Assembly: GCA_937916085.1 (NCBI GenBank)
Contig: CALGGO010000004.1
Location: 1 to 64,000 of the forward strand
Source: an uncultured Prevotellaceae bacterium
Lineage (GTDB): Bacteria; Bacteroidota; Bacteroidia; Bacteroidales; Muribaculaceae
Direction of reading: 5' to 3'
Length of the DNA: 64,000 nucleotides
The translations under genes were made by a program, and so were the position numbers. Of the stretch, positions 26,121 to 34,651 are shown piece after piece. The notes beneath the pieces were generated by a model. It did no database searches, was not told where the DNA came from, and saw only the letters and a program-made list of their open reading frames with translations. Every line of letters starts with the position of its first letter. The first letter of the stretch is position 1.

Positions 26121-28256
26121 CTAAATTTTCTCGTCTATGATCTTGATTTTTTGCTCAAGCAGTGCGATCTCGTCCTTGAGGTTGGCAATCTTGCGCTCCA
26201 TTTCCTTGACAATGGTGTTGCCGCTCTTGGAAGTGGCATTGAAGAATCCCATATTGTTCTCATAGGTCTTGAGCTCGTTGCACTTCTGCTCAAAGACGCG
26301 CACCAGTTTCTCACGCTCGTGATAAACCTTGTCGCTGCCCGATTGGCTCATAGTGCTCTCGAAGTTTGACAGCCTAGACCTGATGGCCTTCATGTCAAAT
26401 TTCTCAAATGCCTTGTCGATGGCTTCCTTATAGGCGCTATAGATCTTGTCTTTCTCCTTATATGGCACATGACCTATGGTTTGCCATTTCGACATCAGGT
26501 CTCTAATCTGCTGAGGTGCATCCTCGGGCGTTTCCTCTGTCTCGAGGATGGCGTTTATCTGAGCGATAACCTCTTTCTTGGCCTTGAGATTCTCGTGCTC
26601 CACTGAGCGCTGGCTGGAAGTCTGTTTCTTTTTCTGCTCAAAGAAATAGTCGCAGGCGGTGATGAAGCGTTTCCACACGGCATCGCTATGACGCTTGACA
26701 ACGGGACCTATTGTCTTCCACTCCTTTTGGAGTGCAATAAGTGCATCGCTGGTCTCTTTCCAGTCGGTAGAGTCTTTCAGCGCCTCGGCCTTCTCGCAGA
26801 GCTCGGTCTTCTTCGCCAAGTTTGACGCCAACTCCTCTTTCATTGTCTTGAAGAATTGTGCCTTCTGCTCAAAGAACTCGTCACACGACTTGCGGAAGCG
26901 GTTGTAGAGCGATGTGTTCACCTTGCGAGATGCGAAACCGAGCTTCTTCCACTCTTCCTGGAGGGCGATAATCTTCTTGGTGGCATCGTCCCATGCGGCG
27001 TAGGTCTTGAGGCCGCTGGTCTCGATCTTCTCTATATCCTCGCACAGAGCGGTCTTGGCATCGGCATTCTCTTTCTCACTAGCCTTGCGCTCCTCAAAGA
27101 ATGCCTGGTGTTTCTTGTTGATAACTGCCGAGGCGGTCTTGAATCGTGCCCACACCTGCTCACGAATCTCCTTGGCTACAGGGCCCGTCTCGCGCCACTT
27201 GTCGTGGAGGGACTGGAGGGCTTTGAACGCGGCTATCACGTCGGTCTCCTCATCCAGTGCTTCGGCGCTCTCGCACAGCTGCTGCTTTATCTCAAGGTTT
27301 TTCTTGAAGTCATAGTCTCTGAGCTCTTTGTTGATCTTCAAGAGGTCGTAGAAGTTCTCGATAGCAGCCTGATAGGCTTTCCACACCTCGGTGGTGCTTG
27401 TCGATGGCACCTCACCCACAGCTTTGAACTCCTGTTGCAATTGCTGAACATGGGCAAACTGGCGGTTGATGTTGTCAGTATCTTGAGAGATGGTCTTGAT
27501 TTCCTCGATAATCTTGTTCTTCTTTTCGAGATTGGCCTGCTTCACGGCTTCTTGCTCGGCATTGAACTCGGCGCGTTTCTCTTTAAACTCTGCGAGCAGC
27601 TCTTTTATCTTGTGCTCTATGTCATCTTCTCGGGGCGCAAAGGCGTCTTCCTCGTTGCCGCTCTCCACGAAAGCGGCTTTTTCTTTGCTTATCTCCTCTT
27701 TCCTGAGAGCAAAGAATGCACCCTTGATTTGTGCTACTCGTTCTTTAACATTCTCTACTGGCATAGCCATGAGTTTCTCAAGTTGCTCCACAAGCTCTTC
27801 TTTGCCCAGTGTGGAATAATCTACAGCTGGCAGCTCCTCGGCAGGCTCTTCAACCTTCACCTCGGCAGGTTCCTCGGTTTTTTCCTCGGCGGGAGCTTCG
27901 GGCTGCGGCTCTTCTTTCACCTCGGAAATAACAGGCTCTTCAACCTTCACCTCGGCAGGAGCTTCGGGCTGTGGCTCTTCCTTCGCCTCGGGCAGTGGCT
28001 CTTCAGCCTTAGGTTCTTCGGCAGGAATGCTTACTTCCTCTGCCTCCTGTGCCTCGGGTTGTGGCTCGGGCTGCTCAAGTTCAGGCTGTGGCTCTTGAGC
28101 CTTTACCTCCTCAAGGGTTTCAACTTGATTCTCAACTGCTACTGGTTCTTCAATCTCAGTAGATTTGTTTTCAACTGTTTCTGCCACGTTCTCTACAGCG
28201 GCAGCCTCAGCATTCAGAGTTACGTCTTTCTCGACATTTACATTCGATTCTGACAT
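26121..28256 (-). CDS. DUF349 repeat protein
   Basis: A protein of about 711 residues. After an acidic, low-complexity N-terminus (about 20-150, repeats of EEPQPEAPAEVKVEEP type), the rest is made of several DUF349 units of about 70-75 residues. Each unit is a three-helix bundle with a W-x3-G-x-V/A signature (for example LQEEWKKLGFASRK, LQKEWKTIGPVVKR, LMSKWQTIGHVPYK). The C-terminal 60 residues form a coiled coil (MERKIANLKDEIALLEQKIK). The function of DUF349 proteins in Bacteroidetes is unknown. Two ATGs lie five codons apart; the second is chosen arbitrarily. Confidence 0.85.
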   Translation of the reverse strand: MSESNVNVEKDVTLNAEAAAVENVAETVENKSTEIEEPVAVENQVETLEEVKAQEPQPELEQPEPQPEAQEAEEVSIPAEEPKAEEPLPEAKEEPQPEAPAEVKVEEPVISEVKEEPQPEAPAEEKTEEPAEVKVEEPAEELPAVDYSTLGKEELVEQLEKLMAMPVENVKERVAQIKGAFFALRKEEISKEKAAFVESGNEEDAFAPREDDIEHKIKELLAEFKEKRAEFNAEQEAVKQANLEKKNKIIEEIKTISQDTDNINRQFAHVQQLQQEFKAVGEVPSTSTTEVWKAYQAAIENFYDLLKINKELRDYDFKKNLEIKQQLCESAEALDEETDVIAAFKALQSLHDKWRETGPVAKEIREQVWARFKTASAVINKKHQAFFEERKASEKENADAKTALCEDIEKIETSGLKTYAAWDDATKKIIALQEEWKKLGFASRKVNTSLYNRFRKSCDEFFEQKAQFFKTMKEELASNLAKKTELCEKAEALKDSTDWKETSDALIALQKEWKTIGPVVKRHSDAVWKRFITACDYFFEQKKKQTSSQRSVEHENLKAKKEVIAQINAILETEETPEDAPQQIRDLMSKWQTIGHVPYKEKDKIYSAYKEAIDKAFEKFDMKAIRSRLSNFESTMSQSGSDKVYHEREKLVRVFEQKCNELKTYENNMGFFNATSKSGNTIVKEMERKIANLKDEIALLEQKIKIIDEKI

Positions 28257-28271
28257 TTCACGCGTTACCAT

Positions 28272-28406
28272 AGTTTACAATTATTTAATCGTTGTTCGTT
28301 TATCGAAGATCGGGGATCGGGGATCGGGAATCATTGCTCCTCTAACCTCTAAACTCTAACCTCTAACCTGCGCGAAGCGCTTTAATCTGCGCGAAGCGCA
28401 TCTAAA
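28272..28406 (-). repeat. 5'-side word string of the DUF349 gene
   Basis: Read on the minus strand: two dyads GCGC-TTC-GCGC (28389-28399 and 28370-28380), four GGTTAGAG/GTTTAGAG words, AGCAATGATTCCCGATCC, CGATCCCCGATCTTCG, and ATAAACGAACAACGA up to the gene start. The word order is the same as in the sprA-ruvA spacer. Confidence 0.8.
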
Positions 28407-28407
28407 A

Positions 28408-28469
28408 ATGCGATTTAGCGAGTGCAACGCCGTGCTTGCACGAGCATTGCCGAGCGTGAGCATTTTATC
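28408..28469 (+). repeat. 61-bp repeat E
   Basis: The block starts ATGCGATTTAGCGAG, ends GCGAGCGTGAGCATTTTATC-like, and contains GTGCTTGCAC in the middle. It is the same element that is inserted in the 180-bp repeat copy C (56137-56198), and its two ends are the outer parts of mosaic repeat D. The remainder of the gap to 28570 is AT-rich without recognisable genes. Confidence 0.75.
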
Positions 28470-28570
28470 TACTTTCAAAATTAACTCCAAAAATACTGCT
28501 TTTTTGCTATATGGAGAAAAAAAAATGATGTTTTTTTCATTTCTGCCCTCTTTTTTCACCAAAAAACGAA

Positions 28571-28598
28571 AAAAACGGTGTTTTTCGACACCGTTTTT
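28571..28598. terminator. bidirectional terminator after the EF-hand protein gene
   Basis: AAAAACGGTGT (28571-28581) pairs perfectly with ACACCGTTTTT (28588-28598) around the loop TTTTCG. A or T runs flank both sides, so it can terminate in either direction. It lies 72 bases beyond the stop codon of the 629-residue surface protein. Confidence 0.85.
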
Positions 28599-28670
28599 AT
28601 TCATTTTTTAATTGAAATATAGCAGCAGAAAACTCCTCTACTCCTGCTGACACCGTAGAATAGATATCTA

Positions 28671-30560
28671 TTACTTTACAATCTTCTCGCTCTTGCGAGA
28701 GCCGTCGCTGTAGGTCGTCACCTTGATGTTGAAACCGTGGAATGGATTCTTTGATTCAATGCCATGTATATTATAATAAATCACCGATTTCACCTCTTTG
28801 TTGTCTGCGATTGAGTTGATGCCAGTCAGTTGTTCCATAATCTTATGGACATCAAAGTATCGGGAGTCATAGAGCCTAGTATTGACAAGATTGTATAGAA
28901 CATAGTAATTTTGCAGATACCTGTCAAAAGGATAGTTGGCGCCGCCCATAATGGGTGGACGAGCCACATACTGCACATCAACGTAGCTTGCTCCGTCGTC
29001 AAACATCACTCTGTCACCATCAAGATATCCTCCGTCGAGCACTGTAAGTCGATTGATGTCTAGACCATTGGCAATATCCTCTTCAAGACTGTAAGCGTTG
29101 TTGTCATCAAGCTCTACAAGTCGCACCGCTGGCTCATTTGCCACATATTCAAATCCCATGCGCATCAAGGGGTTGCTGAATTCCATACCATTAGTCTCAG
29201 GCAGTTTCAAGTCAATGACTTCGGCATCGGTACCCAAGTAGAAATATTTTAAATTGGTGTTTTGTGATAAGTCCAGATTCCGGAAATGGAAAATCTTAGT
29301 ATTGTCATCAATGTTCCATGTGCGGTGTCCAAACGACACTCCCTCCAGATTATACAGATATTCAATGCCCTTAAAGTTAATGACATTCTTGAGCATTTCT
29401 TCGCCTTCAAAATCATCGCTGTCATAATAATTACAGAAATGCCATGAACTTCTGTAGGTTCTCAATAAGTGCATATTGCCCAGTTCATCATAGCTGAGGA
29501 CTCCGTCTTCGTTTGTGTCGATATGAGCCGACAGATATTCCCTAAAGTTCACATCGGGGAAATGCTCCTGGTCGAGAGCAACGCTCTCGCCTTCGGCGAT
29601 GACTTGTTTCTCTAGGCGGTTCCATCCTGTTTGTGCCTGAATCTTGATAGTGCTGTTGCATGTGTATTGCTTGTCACCATCGGCAGCAATCAGGTACTGC
29701 ATGTGAGCCTCACATGTCCCTCCATTGAATTGCAGATAGGTGTTTCCATCATCTTCAGTAACCACCTGGGCATTGTCGATATTCAAGATGCGGCTCACAT
29801 CAAGACCTGCGGCAATATATTTGTTCAAGCTAAAAATATAACCACTCTCATTGCCCAAGACTTCTCCCTCGATGACAAATTCGGGGACTGCCACGCCATC
29901 TTGCGGCTCATAGTTGAAGAACAGCATTGGTGAGTTCTTGATGACGACACGCTCGAGTGCGCCTGTCGTGGGGAGATAGAGATGCGAGAAAGGCTTGTTG
30001 TCTTTGAGATAGACACTAGTCGTGAAATTCCCATCGGGAATTTGGTCTCTCGACATATACAACGCCTCGTTCTTGTCGCCAATGAGATAACGCCAGTTGG
30101 GATGATTGAGCTCAAGGCGCTCCAGGTTGGGGAACCAGTCGAAGTGATAATCTACCGCATTCCTGCCCAGCAGGTGCTCGGGGTCGGCACTGCTGTCAAT
30201 CACTGTCACTGCTTCTAGCTCCTCGGCTGTGAGAATGCTGTCATTGTTAACGTCAACATATCTCAAGCACCAGTCGTAGAAACAGTTTCGGGCATTATAC
30301 TCAGGAGCACCAAATCGTGACTGCAGTTCTTGCATATTCTCTATCGACCACCCCAGGTCAACCCAGCCCTCAGAGCCAATTTGAGGATTGGGAATCTGAT
30401 AAGCACCAAAGGCGCTATTGAAATAGTCGATATAGAAATCATAATAGTTCAAGCCGCTGAGGTCCTTGTCAGCAGTGGTTGAGGCACATAACATCAATGA
30501 TTTAGGCATCACTGGAGAAAGAGTGAGCATCAACAAAACCAATATATAGACCTTTTTCAT
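28671..30560 (-). CDS. large secreted EF-hand / leucine-rich surface protein with possible type IX sorting tail
   Basis: A 629-residue protein with a signal peptide (residues 1-26). Two canonical EF-hand-type calcium loops are visible, DVNNDSILTAEE (about residue 112) and DTNEDGVLSYDE (about residue 345). The second follows HFPDVNFREYLSAHI, a phrase typical of Bacteroidales leucine-rich surface proteins. Irregular leucine-rich stretches (NLERLELNHPN, NLDLSQNTNLKYFYL) lie between. The last 50 residues (SVIYYNIHGIES ... IKVTTYSDGSRKSEKIVK) resemble a type IX secretion sorting domain. Ligand and role are unknown. Base composition is similar to its neighbours. Confidence 0.7.
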   Translation of the reverse strand: MKKVYILVLLMLTLSPVMPKSLMLCASTTADKDLSGLNYYDFYIDYFNSAFGAYQIPNPQIGSEGWVDLGWSIENMQELQSRFGAPEYNARNCFYDWCLRYVDVNNDSILTAEELEAVTVIDSSADPEHLLGRNAVDYHFDWFPNLERLELNHPNWRYLIGDKNEALYMSRDQIPDGNFTTSVYLKDNKPFSHLYLPTTGALERVVIKNSPMLFFNYEPQDGVAVPEFVIEGEVLGNESGYIFSLNKYIAAGLDVSRILNIDNAQVVTEDDGNTYLQFNGGTCEAHMQYLIAADGDKQYTCNSTIKIQAQTGWNRLEKQVIAEGESVALDQEHFPDVNFREYLSAHIDTNEDGVLSYDELGNMHLLRTYRSSWHFCNYYDSDDFEGEEMLKNVINFKGIEYLYNLEGVSFGHRTWNIDDNTKIFHFRNLDLSQNTNLKYFYLGTDAEVIDLKLPETNGMEFSNPLMRMGFEYVANEPAVRLVELDDNNAYSLEEDIANGLDINRLTVLDGGYLDGDRVMFDDGASYVDVQYVARPPIMGGANYPFDRYLQNYYVLYNLVNTRLYDSRYFDVHKIMEQLTGINSIADNKEVKSVIYYNIHGIESKNPFHGFNIKVTTYSDGSRKSEKIVK

Positions 30561-30652
30561 AATTGTGAGATTTTAATTGTTTTAGTTCGCAGAACTAGTA
30601 TAAGAATCTGATATTTCAAAATATTTGTCCACTTTTTTAATGACTAAACATT

Positions 30653-31240
30653 TCATTCTGTCAAGTCTCGCACATGATCAAGGTGCTTGATGACGCATGC
30701 CGGCACTCCAGCCACCACGCTATTGGATGGCACGTCTTTGACTACCACGGCGTTGGCTCCGATGAGAACATTGTCGCCAACGGTTATGCCTCCTATTACC
30801 TTGGCACCGCAGCATATCTCCACATTGTCGCCAATCACCGGGGCACGCAAGTCATGGTTGAAGCCTATGGTGACTTGCTGATAAACTTTGCAGTTCCTGC
30901 CTATCTTCTCGGCTGAAATTATGGTAGAAAAGCCATGTTGAATTATCAAGCCTCCACCTATGTCGTTGGTGGAGATCTCGAGGTTTGTTTTGCCTCGCAG
31001 CCACCAACGTGACAATATGCCAAGCAACCTAGCTCTCTTATAGAAAACCGACCTGAACTCCGGCATACTACCCATAAAGTAAGAGAATCCCCACAAGTTG
31101 CATGGCTGATGCTGCCATCGCGTCCATTGTTTCAAGTCTTCCATCACTAACTGCCTAACCTTTGAAGGCATGGCAAGCCAATATATAAGAGCTAATGGGA
31201 GCACTAATAATCCGTATATTTTTCTTTTGATAATTATCAT
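30653..31240 (-). CDS. serine-acetyltransferase-like hexapeptide acyltransferase
   Basis: A 195-residue protein with an N-terminal hydrophobic segment (7-26) and a C-terminal left-handed beta-helix (about 95-185). Family features are GGGLIIQHGFSTIISAEKIG (the histidine of the active site), IGFNHDLRAPVIGDNVEICCGAKVIGGITVGDNVLIGANAVVVKDVP in segments, and SNSVVAGVPACVIK. The beta-helix resembles serine O-acetyltransferase, but the N-terminal domain is not the CysE domain. It more likely modifies a glycan or another small alcohol. It starts 5 bases beyond the stop of the chimeric lipoprotein ORF, so the two are cotranscribed. Confidence 0.75.
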   Translation of the reverse strand: MIIIKRKIYGLLVLPLALIYWLAMPSKVRQLVMEDLKQWTRWQHQPCNLWGFSYFMGSMPEFRSVFYKRARLLGILSRWWLRGKTNLEISTNDIGGGLIIQHGFSTIISAEKIGRNCKVYQQVTIGFNHDLRAPVIGDNVEICCGAKVIGGITVGDNVLIGANAVVVKDVPSNSVVAGVPACVIKHLDHVRDLTE

Positions 31241-31245
31241 AAAAG

Positions 31246-31854
31246 CTAATTTAAAAGAATGTTGTTTATGTTTATCACATTCTGGCTGCTAATGTAATTT
31301 AGGATAATTGACATTATGTCATTCACCACACCCTCAAACACATTATTGGCAAAACAGAAACGACTGGCGCCACATCCCGTTGTTGAGTAATAAAATGTTG
31401 TGTTTCCTGTTTTTTTAATTACTAAATGATTGTCAATAAAGGTCAGATTGCCACTTGAGCCATAGTCTTGTAATGCAATAGTGAAATTATAACTCTCAAA
31501 ATAGTTTCCCTCAATATAAGCGTTCATCTCACCTATATTATGGCAGTAAATGCTAGTTCCACCTTTAATGATGTTTCCTTTTGCTAGCAAATCCATCTTG
31601 TCGATAATGCGGTCGCCAGTGCAGTTGCCATTGCAGCGGAACTGCGCTTGGGTGAGGAGCAGGGCGTGGTAGGCGAGGTTCTCGTCGCCTTGCAGGGAGT
31701 CGCGGTCGATGGCTTCGAGGATGGCAAGTGAGCTGTCGGGAGCGGTCCACATCAGCGAGTCGGCTTGCACCAGCCGCTTATCGACACCCCTCCCGCAGCT
31801 CATCACAGCGGTGACGAGCAAAAAAGTGAGCGATATGTAAAGCAGTTTCCTCAT
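31246..31854 (-). CDS. chimeric lipoprotein ORF: TPR-lipoprotein start joined to a beta-helix-like tail
   Basis: Residues 1-75 look like the beginning of a large Bacteroidales TPR lipoprotein (lipobox VMSC at residue 20, then VQADSLMWTAPDSSLAILEAIDRDSL, LAYHALLLTQAQFRCNGN). Such proteins usually run to 400-600 residues. From about residue 80 the character changes: KGGTSIYCHNIGEMNAYIEG and later ENYF/NLTFIDNHLVI/CFANNVFEG stretches resemble the rungs of a right-handed beta-helix. The second part is also clearly more AT-rich than the first. A recombination that fused two gene remnants is the best explanation. A -7 box TACCTTTG lies just upstream (31870-31863). It may or may not be functional. 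Confidence 0.6.
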   Translation of the reverse strand: MRKLLYISLTFLLVTAVMSCGRGVDKRLVQADSLMWTAPDSSLAILEAIDRDSLQGDENLAYHALLLTQAQFRCNGNCTGDRIIDKMDLLAKGNIIKGGTSIYCHNIGEMNAYIEGNYFESYNFTIALQDYGSSGNLTFIDNHLVIKKTGNTTFYYSTTGCGASRFCFANNVFEGVVNDIMSIILNYISSQNVININNILLN

Positions 31855-32202
31855 TAGCGTTGCAAAGGTAATAAAAAGTTGGCAGTTATCGGTAATCGTT
31901 TATCGAAAATCGGGGATCGTTTATCGGAGACAAGCGAACGCCGCGGTGAGGCGCACTACACCAACATCACCTAGGCTTGATTTCTTGTCTTCTTGTCTTC
32001 TTGTCTTCTTGTCTTCTTTCTTCTTGTTTTCTTGTCTTCTTGTCTTCTTGTCTTCTTGTTTTCTTGTCTTCTTGTTTTCTGTTCTCTAATCGTGCGAAGC
32101 ACCAACTAAACTGCGCGAAGCGCAACATACTAGCGAGCAAAGCGAGCGGCTAACTAGTGAAACGGCAAACTAGCGCGAAGCACGGCAAACTAGCTGGCAG
32201 AT
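31855..32202 (-). repeat. composite spacer: core copy 2 (31928-31980), simple-sequence tract (31981-32088) and dyad cluster
   Basis: Read on the minus strand from the M16 stop codon. First come several AGTTTGCCG / CTAGTTAGCCG words with dyads GCTTCGCGC and CGCTCGCTTTGCTCGC, then GCGC-TTC-GCGC and GTGC-TTC-GCAC. An AAGAAGACAAGAAAAC tract of about 108 bases follows, then the 53-bp core, then CGATAAACGATCCCCGATTT words and the chimeric gene's -7 box. The order is the same as at 34652-34983. No gene seen. Confidence 0.85.
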
Positions 32203-33441
32203 CTAAGCGTCGGGGCCATAGAAGATGGTAGAACAATTGTTGTCATCCAGCACTTGCGAGGCCACACGCTGAATGTCGTGGGCAGTAAGCTGGCTATACC
32301 TGTCGTTCTCGCTGTTTATGGCTTCGGCACCCCATAGCAGCTCATGGCTGCTAAGCAGTGACGCCTTCTGGGCATAGCCCACACTCTCAAACAGCTTGTT
32401 AGAGAGATATTTGTTCACATACTTATTTACTTCGTGCTGTGTCACTCCTTCGTCATTTAGACGGTTGAGGACCGCGTCGATAGCGGCATTGGCTTTCTCA
32501 AAACTTGCGCCAGGCGCCAGGCAAGCCCTGATGTAAAACAAACCCGGGTCGCGTGAGCCGAGCACCGAAGCGCTGACTTCGCTGAACATGTCGGTGCCTT
32601 GAACCAAGTCACGATGAAACCTTGATGAAGTGCCGTTGCCAAGCACGTCGCTCAGCAAGTCAGTGGCTTGATAGTCGTCGTCGCAGCGACCACACATGTG
32701 ATAGGTCCGGAATATCATGTTGTTTGGCACCTGGCTGTGATGCGTCATGAAGCGTGGCTGCTGCTGCTCGGGCTCTTGAGGCAGGCAGCGCGGCAGCCGC
32801 TGACGTCCCTCAATGTCGCCAAACCATTTCTCTACAAGGCGAAGGGCATCGTCAAACGCCACATTTCCCGACACACACATCACCGCATTGCTGACCGAAT
32901 AATGGCGACGATGGAAATCCACCACATCATCTCGGGTAAAAGATTTGATAGTATCAACATCTTTTCCTATCGTGGGCCATTGATAGGGATGCTTCTTATA
33001 AGCTTGACCATGCATCAGATGCAGGATGTCGCCATAGGGCTGGTTGAGATAACGCTGCTTGAACTCTTCTATTACTACACTCTTCTGGACCTCAATATTC
33101 TCATCGGTGAGGTCAAGATTGAGCAGCCGCTCGCTCTCTAGCCACAATGCCGTCTCAAGGTTTACTGCAGGCAATTCCTCATAATAGTCGGTCACATCAA
33201 TGCTAGTCCAAGCATTGCTGCTGCCTCCCACTCCTGTCAAGACATCATCAAACTTGGTGATGTGCTTTGTCCTTGAGAACATGAGGTGCTCCATCAGGTG
33301 AGCAAGCCCGGTTTTAATGGGCTGCTCATCGCTGGACCCCACATCATATAGCAGGTTTACCGCAACCATCGAGGTCACAGCATTGTAGTGATGGATCAAT
33401 CGTAATCCGTTGTCAAAAGTGAACTTGTTGAACTGAATCAT
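32203..33441 (-). CDS. M16-family zinc peptidase
   Basis: A 412-residue pitrilysin-type peptidase. The inverted zinc motif HxxEH is present as HLMEHLMF (about residue 45) with the downstream acidic ligand region (ENIEVQKSVVIEEFKQRY). Other conserved phrases are NGLRLIHHYN, VNLLYDVGSSDE, PYQWPTIG and the C-terminal half with LLSDVLGNGTSSRFHRDLV. No signal peptide is visible, so it appears cytoplasmic, and it contains one catalytic plus one inactive half as usual. It likely degrades small peptides. It stands between two repeat-rich spacers. Confidence 0.92.
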   Translation of the reverse strand: MIQFNKFTFDNGLRLIHHYNAVTSMVAVNLLYDVGSSDEQPIKTGLAHLMEHLMFSRTKHITKFDDVLTGVGGSSNAWTSIDVTDYYEELPAVNLETALWLESERLLNLDLTDENIEVQKSVVIEEFKQRYLNQPYGDILHLMHGQAYKKHPYQWPTIGKDVDTIKSFTRDDVVDFHRRHYSVSNAVMCVSGNVAFDDALRLVEKWFGDIEGRQRLPRCLPQEPEQQQPRFMTHHSQVPNNMIFRTYHMCGRCDDDYQATDLLSDVLGNGTSSRFHRDLVQGTDMFSEVSASVLGSRDPGLFYIRACLAPGASFEKANAAIDAVLNRLNDEGVTQHEVNKYVNKYLSNKLFESVGYAQKASLLSSHELLWGAEAINSENDRYSQLTAHDIQRVASQVLDDNNCSTIFYGPDA

Positions 33442-33760
33442 AGTTTATAGTTCATAGTTTTTAGCTGACAAGCTGACGAGCTAACGAGCTAACAAGACAA
33501 GTGTAATTCGTATATCGGGGATAGGGTGCATATTGTCCTCTCGCAAAGCTGCACCTATCGGTGTCGCAAAGCCGCGCAAGCGCGGTGTAAATAATATTCC
33601 TGCGTAAGCAGGCTTTGTGACGAGCTTCGCTCGCAACTTTGTGAAATCATAATTAATAGCAGACTGGCAACAAAATTTTAATTCTAATTTTCATTTAATT
33701 TTAAGCGCGTAGCGCGCCCATAAAGCGTGGGGGGCAATTGCCTTGTCTGCTTGTTCCTTG
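33442..33760 (-). repeat. spacer with word string and an array of five short hairpins
   Basis: Next to the M16 start lie the words GCTCGTTAGCTCGTCAGC and AGCTAAAAACTATGAACT. Further upstream are five different short hairpins: CACC-TATC-GGTG (33552), CCGCG-CAAG-CGCGG (33572), CCTGC-GTAA-GCAGG (33599), CGAGC-TTC-GCTCG (33621) and GCGC-GTA-GCGC (33705). The word TCGCAAAGC occurs twice. The cyclophilin stop is preceded by AACAAGGAACAAGCAGAC. No gene seen. Confidence 0.75.
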
Positions 33761-34651
33761 TTAGATCCTTGGCAAAATTTTCGCTGAAATGATTTTGACG
33801 TCATCTACTGGGCGGTCATATTTGCCGGTATTCACATTCTGGATTTTGTCAACAACATCCATTCCTCTCACCACTTCGCCAAAGACGGTGTAAGTGCCAT
33901 CAAGATGCGGAGTGCCTCCAACGGTGGAATAGGCGTCGATCTGCTGTTGTGTGAACTGCACGGGATTTTGGGCATACCATTCCTCGGTGAGCTTGACTAG
34001 TTCGTTTTGGAGATTCATCAACGCTGTGGTGTCGGCTTGAGCTTGCAGCGACTCGATCTCGGCAAGACGCTCACGAGCTAGGGCTTGGAATTTCATAGCC
34101 TTTGCCTGCTCCGACAGCCTCTCGACCATAGCATTTAGCTGGTACTCTGAATAACGTCGGCCAGTAACGATATAGAACTGTGAGCCCGAGCTTTTGCGCT
34201 CGGGATTGGTCTCGTCGCCCTCACGAGCTGCCGCCAAGGCGCCACGCTTGTGGAACAGTTTTGGATAAACAATCTCGGCTGGCAGGTCATAGCCTGGTCC
34301 ACCACTGCCAAGCAACGCGTCAACCGTGGCGGTCTTCGAGTCGGGATCACCGGTTTGAATCATGAAATTATTAATCACTCGGTGAAAAAGCACACCATTG
34401 TAGGTCCCGTCATTAACGAGTTTAATGAAATTATCTCGATGTTGGGGAGTTTCATTGTAAAGCGCTAGCTCAATCTCGCCAAAAGTGGTTTCGAGCAACA
34501 CTCGTGTGGTATTGCTTAAATCTACGGTCATAGCAGGAGTTTTGTTTTCATCGGTTGTGACATCATCATTAGCAATCATTGCTTTCGTGCTGAAGGTCAG
34601 TGCGATAATAGCCAATATCGCAACCACTACTGTAATATACTTTTTTGTCAT
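33761..34651 (-). CDS. exported cyclophilin-type peptidyl-prolyl isomerase
   Basis: A 296-residue protein with an N-terminal signal or anchor (6-26) and one cyclophilin domain (about 45-295). VLLETTFGEIELALYNETPQ, HRDNFIKLVNDGTYNGVLFHRVINNFMIQ and GGTPHLDGTYTVFGEVVRGMDVVDKI are typical. Between GSQFYIVTGR and the last part there is an insertion of about 65 residues that is helical and charged (AMKFQALARERLAEIESLQ); similar inserts occur in other Bacteroidetes cyclophilins. It probably folds envelope proteins in the periplasm. Confidence 0.92.
   Translation of the reverse strand: MTKKYITVVVAILAIIALTFSTKAMIANDDVTTDENKTPAMTVDLSNTTRVLLETTFGEIELALYNETPQHRDNFIKLVNDGTYNGVLFHRVINNFMIQTGDPDSKTATVDALLGSGGPGYDLPAEIVYPKLFHKRGALAAAREGDETNPERKSSGSQFYIVTGRRYSEYQLNAMVERLSEQAKAMKFQALARERLAEIESLQAQADTTALMNLQNELVKLTEEWYAQNPVQFTQQQIDAYSTVGGTPHLDGTYTVFGEVVRGMDVVDKIQNVNTGKYDRPVDDVKIISAKILPRI

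Noticed and set aside
26856..28253. A 465-codon open frame on the plus strand opposite the DUF349 gene
   Set aside because: It is the antisense shadow of a Glu/Lys-rich gene and translates to a Leu/Phe-rich low-complexity string without domains; the minus-strand frame has clear DUF349 repeats.
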